This document shows, one piece after another, positions 57,808 through 64,000 of a stretch of DNA of 64,000 nucleotides (position 1 is its first letter; the number at the start of each line of letters is the position of its first letter). This DNA comes from Planctomycetota bacterium. Its GTDB lineage: Bacteria > Planctomycetota > SZUA-567 > H5-PLA8. The translations under genes were made by a program, and so were the position numbers. The notes under the pieces are model-generated. The model worked only from the letters and a program-made list of their open reading frames with translations, did not search any database and was not told the origin of the DNA. The stretch covers positions 1,943,813 through 2,007,812 of the forward strand of contig JABTUM010000002.1 in NCBI GenBank assembly GCA_015075375.1, given 5' to 3'.

Positions 57808-60399
57808 TTAACCCGTTGCGGCCCTAGGAATAAAGTTGTTGTCACGCTTGCGAGCCTCCGACAACTCCTCCATCGTGCGTAGCCGCACCGCCGCTTCGAG
57901 CCGATCACGCACGCTCAGCGCCACGGGGCGGTACGTGCGGACCTTGCCACGGCCACGCTCGGACGTGACGAACTCCACGCGGTTGAGTTCTTCCAAGGCG
58001 CTGTAAATCCGGTGCCGGGTCCAGCCGGGCAAGTGCGCCTGCAGTTCGTTCAGGCTGAACGCGGCCAAGCGCTGCTCGCGGACCAACGCCCATACGGCCG
58101 CCGCATGCCGCGAGAGTTCGTCCACCGCCCGGCCAATGGAATCCCCCGCCAAGTGCAGCGCGATCTCGAAGTCGGCGCTATCGGCCAGGATGCAGCCATG
58201 CTCCCGCAGGCGCTGGTACTGATGCAGCAAAGCGCTGGCCTCGATCAGGCGCAGGAAGCGCTGGTGCTCGCGGCGCAGGCGGATGTTCGCGGCCGGAAAC
58301 TCGATCCGGTCCGCGTAGGGGATCGCCACCGGAAGGGGTTCGATCAGGCGCTGGAGGTTACGCAGGCGCGTCGTGATCCGCGCCCGGTGGGCTAAGCCGG
58401 CCGCTTCGCGCTTGGACATCCGCTGCGCTTCCATAATCCGCTGCGTCTGCGCTTCGGAGTCATCGGGGGTCAGGTCGTAACAACGGTCCAAGACCTCGCG
58501 GTCCAAGTCGCGGGTGGTGCTGGTCAGGAACGCCACCGGGCCTTTCGCTTCCCGGAAGTCCGAGACGACCGTACCCGTGGCGGCGTCGCGCATCGTACCG
58601 GCTTGGCGCAACACACCTTCGCTGAGCAGCACGCGCAGTTGGACGATCACTTCGCGTTCCAGCACGTCCGACTCGGAGAGGCACAGGAGCTTGTGGCGCA
58701 GTCCGTCTCCTTGGTGGATCAGCGCGGCCTGGGTCAGGTTCGAGAGCCGGATCAGGTCTTCGGGCGGGGTGGCGGCGCACAGCGCCTCCAGGGCGAAGGT
58801 CTTGCCGCCGCCGCTGGGCGAGCGCAGGGCCGCGTGCAGGGGATCGGGGAGCTTGCGACTGAGCGTGACCAGGAAAAGCAGGCGCTTGAGGCTCTCTTCG
58901 CCCACCCACCCCAGGGCTTCCAGTTCGCCGGCAACCGCGTCCAACAGGTCGGGCCGGCGCAGTAGCGCCAGCGCATCCTCGCGCTCGGCATCGGACATGC
59001 GTTCGGCCGCAGGCGTCGAAGCTTTCTTGGTGGGGTCGAGCACCGCCGCTTGAAGCACGCGCACGGCGTCCAGGAGCACGATCAGATGGGCTTCGACGAC
59101 TTCGCAGGGGACGCCGGTACGCAGGGCGGCGCTGGTGGCGAAGCGCTTGCGTTGCGCCTCTTTGGCCAGGTCGAAACGATCCCGGGCCTTCTGGCTCTGC
59201 CGCTCGACGCTCACCTCCAGCTTGCTGCCCACATCGAATGCAGTCTCGACTTCGTAGGTCGCGTCGCCGGCCCTGAAGACTGCCCGTAGCATCCGGGTAT
59301 CGTGGGTTACCAACTCGGGCTTCTCGGGGTATTCGGCGGCCAGCGGCGAAATGACTTCGATGGCCAAGGGGGCGGCGGCCTCGGCAGGCGGGGGCGCGGG
59401 AGCATGCTCCGCGTGGCCCTGCGTGCCGGGCGTACCCTCGGCGGGCTGATAGCTAAGAGAAAGCGCGGGCGGCGGGGCATCCCCGCACTCGGCCACCGTC
59501 TGCGCGGCAGCGGGCGCAGGCGTATCGGCGCGTTCGGCTTGCTGCACGGCCACTGACGAGTTGCCCTTGCGCTTCTTGGGACGCGAACGCCCAGCGAGCT
59601 TCGAGGCCGGCAGGTTGGCCTTGTCGATGCCCAGCAGCGCCAGCGAGTCCGTAGGCGTGCGCACGAACTCCGTATGGCACCACGCGGCCGGCACATCCGG
59701 ACCCAGCAAGTCCTGCATACGCTTTAGTGCTGGCTTACGGTACGAGGCCACGACGATCTCGCGCGCCTTCAGCCAGTCCGCGTGGGCTTCGAGCAGTTCG
59801 TCGCCACACACCAGCACAGCGCCGCGCACACCTTCCTGCGCCAGCTTCAGGAGCAACATCGGGTGATCGGCAACGACAGTCCGGCCAGCCGCATGCTCGC
59901 ACGGTAGTGCCAGCCCGCGCGGGGGTGTCGTCGAAAACGCATGCCGTCCCAAGTACGGCGCGAGTTTGACGAGGCCCACAGGTTGATTGGGTTCGTGCGC
60001 ATCGAACGTGGGCAGCAGTAGGCCGGGAGCTTTCACCGGGCAAAGCCGGTTACCGAAAACAAGGCCCGCTGCCTTCAGCGCAGCGGGGTCGATCCCGTCG
60101 AGCAGGTTGGGTCCGCTCCAGCCGACACGATACGAACTCAGCACTTCGGGAGCGTTGAGCCCGTGCGCGTGCAGGAACGCCTGCGCGTCGGCGCTGGAAC
60201 TCAGGGCCTGCTGCGCACGCTCGACGACCACCGCCAGCACATCCACCGCGACCGCCTCCATGGATCCGCTGGAGGTGGTAGCAGACGGCGGTGGCGAAAA
60301 ATAGATCGTTGTCGGGGTTCTGGGACAGGATTCTCCCAAGTCATTTTTCGGCAACGGCTTACGACGGTCAAAATTACGGTCAGACCTCAGTTCGGGCAT
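57808..60399 (-). CDS. Primase/helicase-like replication protein of a mobile element
   Basis: The start is uncertain: ATG at 60399 has GGAGG nine bases upstream (863 residues); ATG at 60261 is the alternative just before the first domain. The N-terminal ~250 residues resemble the DnaG core with a toprim-like fold (AQAFLHAHGL, SYRVGWSGPNLLDG, VVADHPMLLLKLAQEGVRGA, VLVCGDELLEAH). A proline/alanine linker follows. A P-loop NTPase part has Walker A SPSGGGKT and a later LTSTTRDLD/RCYDLTPDDSE region, like element-borne helicases. The C-terminal ~100 residues form a winged-helix-like end. Order and size suggest a combined primase and helicase for element replication, but I could not name the family. 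Confidence 0.65.
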   Translation of the reverse strand: MPELRSDRNFDRRKPLPKNDLGESCPRTPTTIYFSPPPSATTSSGSMEAVAVDVLAVVVERAQQALSSSADAQAFLHAHGLNAPEVLSSYRVGWSGPNLLDGIDPAALKAAGLVFGNRLCPVKAPGLLLPTFDAHEPNQPVGLVKLAPYLGRHAFSTTPPRGLALPCEHAAGRTVVADHPMLLLKLAQEGVRGAVLVCGDELLEAHADWLKAREIVVASYRKPALKRMQDLLGPDVPAAWCHTEFVRTPTDSLALLGIDKANLPASKLAGRSRPKKRKGNSSVAVQQAERADTPAPAAAQTVAECGDAPPPALSLSYQPAEGTPGTQGHAEHAPAPPPAEAAAPLAIEVISPLAAEYPEKPELVTHDTRMLRAVFRAGDATYEVETAFDVGSKLEVSVERQSQKARDRFDLAKEAQRKRFATSAALRTGVPCEVVEAHLIVLLDAVRVLQAAVLDPTKKASTPAAERMSDAEREDALALLRRPDLLDAVAGELEALGWVGEESLKRLLFLVTLSRKLPDPLHAALRSPSGGGKTFALEALCAATPPEDLIRLSNLTQAALIHQGDGLRHKLLCLSESDVLEREVIVQLRVLLSEGVLRQAGTMRDAATGTVVSDFREAKGPVAFLTSTTRDLDREVLDRCYDLTPDDSEAQTQRIMEAQRMSKREAAGLAHRARITTRLRNLQRLIEPLPVAIPYADRIEFPAANIRLRREHQRFLRLIEASALLHQYQRLREHGCILADSADFEIALHLAGDSIGRAVDELSRHAAAVWALVREQRLAAFSLNELQAHLPGWTRHRIYSALEELNRVEFVTSERGRGKVRTYRPVALSVRDRLEAAVRLRTMEELSEARKRDNNFIPRAATG

Positions 60400-60956
60400 G
60401 CCGCCACGCCTCCACCGCGGAATCGCAGTACGTGCTGAGGCACGGAATCGCATTCGTCGCCAGACAGGCAAACGGGCTCTGTCTGGCGGCAACGGTGCCG
60501 CGCCAACTATGGAGTGGAGAGTCTGAGGTACTGAACGAGCAGTTTGGCTGAATGCCTCGCCGCTCACGCACACCGACCCTCGGCCCTAATGGGCACGCCG
60601 GTACGGTGGAGGCTGGATGCTAGTCCGGGTATGCGGCGGATCAATCTAATTCCTAGATAATAAGGGGAGGATGTCACCCCTTCGGCTTTCACTCATGAGC
60701 GCCCAGGTAGCGATCAGGTTCTCGATCCACTTAGCGGATCTCCCCATACCGGCCCGGTAGTTCTCCAACAGCAATAGAATCTGCTCGTGCAGCCGCCATC
60801 CCGTGTCCCTCTCGCCCCCGACCCACTACCCCTTGTAGTTTCGGGCTCACCCATTGAAAAGGCAGGTCTTTCCCTACCTTTATATAGTGCGACCAGGGCT
60901 CATTAAGGCGCTCGACCCGTTAGGGTGCTAACAAACAACTGTTTGTTGGCCACCCC
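60400..60956. other. Non-coding region, possible origin or control region of the element
   Basis: No supported gene is seen in about 560 bases. It has TAATTCCTAGATAATAAGG-like AT-rich sequence (about 60648-60664), the motif GGGGAGGATGTCACCCC (60664-60680) and an inverted repeat AACAAAC/GTTTGTT (60930-60936, 60941-60947) just after the serine recombinase stop. An origin next to a primase-like gene would make sense but is only inferred. Confidence 0.3.
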
Positions 60957-61592
60957 CTATGGCTTCCGTTCACGAGTGCGCCTGCCGCGTCGGCGCTTCA
61001 ACGTTCGTAACGCCCTGGCCACGGTCCCACGTGAGATTCCCAAATGCTTCGACATAGCACGCACCGACATGTGTTTCCGCGCGTACTTCTGCAACCGAGT
61101 CCAATCGATCACCACCGGCGGTCTGCCCAAACGTTTGCCTTCCCGTCGAGCACGAGCCAGGCCTGCTTGCACTCGCTGCACGATCAATTCGCGCTCCATC
61201 TCGGCCAACACCGCGAAAATACCCAGCACCGCCTTACCCACGGGCGAGTTCGAATCCAGGTTCTCGTGGAGGGAGACAAACGACACGCCAAGTCTGCGCA
61301 ACTCATCGAGCAGCAGCACCAGGTGTTTGACGCTCCGGCCCAATCGGTCCAGGCGCCAAACGAGCAGCACTTCAACCTGCCCCTTTCGCGCCACAGCCAG
61401 CAACCGATCGAGCGCCGGCCGCGACTCTTTCGTGCCCGAGACCCCCGCGTCCACGTACTCGCTTTGGATGACCCAGCCGCGCTGCCGTACGAACAACCGC
61501 AGATCGTGAAGCTGATTTTCGACCTCTTGCCCGCTGGTGCTGACGCGGGCGTAAATCGCGACGCGTAGCGCCGCCGGTTTGGCGCGGGCCAT
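60957..61592 (-). CDS. Serine recombinase (resolvase/invertase)
   Basis: The 211-residue protein has AGGAGG about seven bases before ATG. Residues 10-150 are the resolvase catalytic domain: YARVSTSGQ with nucleophile S18, VWRLDRLGRSVKHL, and the long E helix VLAEMERELIVQRVQAGLAR. GKRLGRPPV leads to a C-terminal HTH (SVRAMSKHLGISRGTVARAL). Size fits Tn3-type resolvases or invertases. It may resolve dimers of the element or invert a segment. Confidence 0.93.
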   Translation of the reverse strand: MARAKPAALRVAIYARVSTSGQEVENQLHDLRLFVRQRGWVIQSEYVDAGVSGTKESRPALDRLLAVARKGQVEVLLVWRLDRLGRSVKHLVLLLDELRRLGVSFVSLHENLDSNSPVGKAVLGIFAVLAEMERELIVQRVQAGLARARREGKRLGRPPVVIDWTRLQKYARKHMSVRAMSKHLGISRGTVARALRTLKRRRGRRTRERKP

Positions 61593-61829
61593 GAGCGGCC
61601 TCCTTTTGGGGTAGTGGTTTGAGCGTGAAAATCCATGCGCCGCGAACGCAGCACAATGCCGGTCGTAAATCCAAATCCATCTTAGGGTGAAGGTTAGGTT
61701 ACGTGAAAACAGGCCCTGAACTCGATGTCGGTGGAAGGGCGAATCGGCGATGCAACCACGCCCGGCAATAGAGCGCGGAAATTTGCAGAAATCCCGCCCG
61801 AGCGGCTCACATGCGTGCCCCGGTGGCGC

Positions 61830-62351
61830 CTACCACAGGCACATCTCCGTTTTCCTGCCCGCTTGCGGCGGCGTACGGCGCGCGAGTTCGTTGACGAATT
61901 CAAGGGCCGCCAACGTTCCTTTAGCAGCAGCAGCATCGAACTCACGGATCACGTTCCGAATGTGGCCGCGTCCTCCGCCGCTCATCAAGCCCAGCAGCAG
62001 ATGCTCTCTGGCGCGTGCTAAAGCCTGGCGGCGTTTGCTCTTAGCCTCCGCCACGCGACGCTGCTCCGCGAGAGCCAGGCGCGCTTTGCGTTCGTCCTTC
62101 CAGCGCCGTAATAAGGCGGCAACCGCACCGGCCTCGTAGGGATCTCGGCCGATCCAAATCGAACGATGAACTCTGAAACCAGATTCAGGATCGAGCTCTC
62201 TGTACCGGAGCCTAAAATGGTCGCCACGCCTCTGGACGATCCCATTTTGCTCCAAAATGCTACGCAAATCGATGAGAAGTTCCTTAAGCTGGCGTCCAGA
62301 CAGGGGCTGAAACGGGTCGGGCGGGCCGATTGGGCATCGAGTTCCGGGCAA
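61830..62351 (-). CDS. Hypothetical protein of the mobile element
   Basis: The 173-residue protein has a globular start (LSGRQLKELLIDLRSILEQN, FRLRYRELDPESGFRVHRSI) and a strongly basic helical middle. No family was recognised. Its start lies within the end of the upstream gene (68-base overlap in another frame), so either the start is later or the two are coupled. Confidence 0.5.
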   Translation of the reverse strand: MPGTRCPIGPPDPFQPLSGRQLKELLIDLRSILEQNGIVQRRGDHFRLRYRELDPESGFRVHRSIWIGRDPYEAGAVAALLRRWKDERKARLALAEQRRVAEAKSKRRQALARAREHLLLGLMSGGGRGHIRNVIREFDAAAAKGTLAALEFVNELARRTPPQAGRKTEMCLW

Positions 62352-62949
62352 CTGTCACCTCCGGGGCACAACGAGACGGGGGTTGTGAATCGCGGGTTTC
62401 CGGCGCAGGCGGCCTGTACGGCGCCGGCGGTGCCACATTCTGCGGCTGTAGGACTGGGCGATAGCCGGCGAGTTTCAAAACATGCGAAATCCGGGCGTAC
62501 CGCTCACAGAGATCGACCAAGCGCATTTCCATGCGCAACAGTTTGCCCAATTCTTCGATCACCGCAGGCGACGGCCGGAGCGTCGCATCTTCCAGCCCGT
62601 TGTATTGCGCCATTTTTTCGGCGATCAGCAACTGCCGAGTGAGCAGGAGCCGCGCGTCGTACTCGATCATGCATCGGAATACGGCGTCGATGAGAACTGG
62701 TAAGCCTTTGTCGGCGTTGGCCTTGAGTACCTCGTCCAGCAGGCGCTTTTTCTCGTTCGCAGTCTCGACGCAGGACATCCATCTACTCGACAACGCATCA
62801 ACAAGCGCTGCGGCCTGGCCGCCTCGCGCGAGCGCCTTGAGCCATTCGTTCGTCGGCATTTGGCTGGGGCACGGGCGGCGCGGAGGCTTGAGGGCCTCGT
62901 CGCGCTCCGCCACGTAATCCGCAAAGCCGTTGGGCACATCATCGTCCAT
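62284..62949 (-). CDS. Hypothetical helical protein of the mobile element
   Basis: ATG at 62949 with GAGG upstream gives 221 residues. Residues about 25-165 are helical (LKALARGGQAAALVDALSSR, VIEELGKLLRMEMRLVDLCE). The last ~55 residues are proline-rich and overlap the next gene. No family was recognised. The pattern resembles small accessory proteins in terminase-less integrative elements, without a specific match. Confidence 0.55.
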   Translation of the reverse strand: MDDDVPNGFADYVAERDEALKPPRRPCPSQMPTNEWLKALARGGQAAALVDALSSRWMSCVETANEKKRLLDEVLKANADKGLPVLIDAVFRCMIEYDARLLLTRQLLIAEKMAQYNGLEDATLRPSPAVIEELGKLLRMEMRLVDLCERYARISHVLKLAGYRPVLQPQNVAPPAPYRPPAPETRDSQPPSRCAPEVTVARNSMPNRPARPVSAPVWTPA

Positions 62950-63070
62950 GGGGCACCTCGCGTCGTTCGCCGGAATTGTAACGCCCACAGACCCCAAAAA
63001 ATAGCCCTCCCAGACTCGAAAATTACTCTATGCGCTCATCTCCGAATTGCCGCTTCTGGAACATGTAAGG

Positions 63071-63103
63071 CCAGGTCGCGCCGGGGTTACCGGCGCGGCC
63101 TGG
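63071..63103. terminator. Strong GC hairpin downstream of the sigma-like gene
   Basis: CCAGGTCGCGCCGG and CCGGCGCGGCCTGG form a 14-bp stem with one G-T pair and a 5-base loop. There is no T run, so termination is possible but not certain. It starts 10 bases after the stop of the minus-strand gene. Confidence 0.45.
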
Positions 63104-63112
63104 TGGGCTCGT

Positions 63113-63706
63113 TTAGGTGGGGCACTCGGTGTGCCCGAACGCCTCGATCTCGCCCGCCAGTACAGTGAGCAGTTGGCTCAGCCGTCCGCGCGAGATGCCC
63201 AGCCGCGCGGCGATCTCGGATTTCGCATGGCCGACGGACAGGTCCAGCAGGATCCTGCGCATGCGTCTGGGCTGCGTACGCGCGAACGCACGCCAGTCAA
63301 TCCGCTGTTGCACGCGTACCGCCGGATCCGCGCGTTCGTCGGACGTGATCGCGCGGGCCAGGCGCTCGGCGATAGGAGCGGGATGATCGGGCGAGTCTAG
63401 CGATACGAAAGCTTCTCGCCTTCGGCTCGGATACATGCGCTGCGTGATCAGGCTGCGGTGCCGCAGGTGTTGCGTGGCGGCCCAGCCCAGCGCCTCCCCG
63501 TTGAGGCGTTTGCCACGTTGCGCGGCCTGGGCGTGGTTCAGGTACATCGCGCCCAGCGCGTCGTCGGCGGCGTCCCGCTGGTAGCGGCGCGGCAGGCGAC
63601 GGGACATTCGCTCGGCGCGGGATTGCAGTTCGGGCAGCAGCGCTTCGAACCGCGCATTGATCTGAACGGTGGAGGGCGGGACAGGTACGGCTGCTGGTGC
63701 GTGCAT
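63113..63706 (-). CDS. Sigma-70-like helix-turn-helix protein
   Basis: ATG at 63706 with AGGAG eight to nine bases upstream gives 197 residues. The N-terminal half resembles sigma region 2 (QRDAADDALGAMYLNHAQAA, WAATQHLRHRSLITQRM) and the C-terminal 60 residues a region-4 HTH (RRMRRILLDLSVGHAKSEIA, ARLGISRGRLSQLLTVLAGE). It may be a diverged sigma factor or regulator controlling the element. Confidence 0.6.
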   Translation of the reverse strand: MHAPAAVPVPPSTVQINARFEALLPELQSRAERMSRRLPRRYQRDAADDALGAMYLNHAQAAQRGKRLNGEALGWAATQHLRHRSLITQRMYPSRRREAFVSLDSPDHPAPIAERLARAITSDERADPAVRVQQRIDWRAFARTQPRRMRRILLDLSVGHAKSEIAARLGISRGRLSQLLTVLAGEIEAFGHTECPT

Positions 63707-63884
63707 GGTGAGGCTCCTGGTCAGGGCCACGCACGCGCCTCTGATCCCGAGCGCCACACGCACCCGGAGAGCAGGGCGTTGGCGCGGGGCGGGTTAGTAG
63801 CGACAAGATAGGGGCAAAGGCTACGTCGGCGGACTACCGCTTGGGGCGCGAATCGAGGATCACGCCAACGATCACAAGTAGCGC

Positions 63885-64000
63885 GGGGGGGGGGGGGGGG
63901 GGACGCGGGCCCGGGGGGGCGCCACCCCCCCCGAGAACAGCGCCCCCGCGCCCCGCCAGGGGACGGCTAGGTGAGGGAGGGGACCAGGCCTAGCCACCCC
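63885..64000. other. Poly-G run and low-complexity end
   Basis: Eighteen G in a row (63885-63902) are followed by more G and C runs. This looks like an assembly or sequencing artefact at a contig end. Nothing here should be interpreted biologically. 63764-63884 has no gene. Confidence 0.7.

Overview
The window is about 64 kb of bacterial DNA, GC-rich apart from one AT-richer block. It carries housekeeping genes (rpsO-pnp, carB, smpB, lexA, ubiE, a ubiD-family gene) among many large secreted or envelope proteins. The mix of HEAT/TPR and von Willebrand proteins, a PknB-type kinase with a giant tail, an STAS/anti-sigma-type module, MshEN proteins, SdrD-like surface protein and rve transposases suggests the Planctomycetota or a relative. 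That is inference; there is no 16S gene or other decisive marker. The right end (63885 on) is a poly-G, low-complexity stretch that looks like a contig-edge artefact.

Layout. 1-9.8 kb is a minus-strand envelope-transport operon: three consecutive HlyD-type adaptors, an ABC ATPase, a MacB-like permease, a HEAT/TPR protein, an MFS transporter and a cut gene. 9.9-12.5 kb is rpsO-pnp with a clear terminator. 12.7-14.4 kb is a phosphate-selective-type porin with its own promoter and terminator. 14.9-23.6 kb is a plus-strand signalling block: a Ser/Thr kinase with a ~940-residue repeat tail, then an MshEN protein, a HU-like/receiver-like/HATPase fusion, an STAS/zinc-ribbon/HATPase-like fusion and a second MshEN protein. 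23.8-27.1 kb is carB. 27.3-31.0 kb is a large SdrD/DUF11 surface protein. 31.4-46.4 kb holds smpB, an M20 peptidase, a VWA/HEAT protein, an amidase, ubiE, a MASE1-CHASE histidine kinase, a small heavy-metal-associated protein, a ubiD-family gene with a membrane partner, a beta-helix protein, lexA, and a frameshifted lipoprotein with flagellar rod/hook-like domains.

46.7 kb to the end is accessory DNA. It has 111-bp tandem repeats, an intact rve transposase and a broken one, an AT-richer pair of secreted-protein genes, an ORF6N gene and a DUF3800 gene between duplicated recombinase-derived repeats, two abutting tyrosine recombinases, a primase/helicase-like replication protein, a serine recombinase, two unknown genes and a sigma-like HTH protein. 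It reads as an integrative element or nested elements.

The most striking observation is at 39285-39614. A signal-peptide-bearing heavy-metal-associated protein is interrupted by one in-frame TGA exactly where the first cysteine of the metal motif GMTCxxC should be. The TGA is followed at the right distance by an 8-bp stem with a GGUC loop, as expected of a bacterial SECIS element. It is probably a selenoprotein and would be missed or truncated by standard gene callers.
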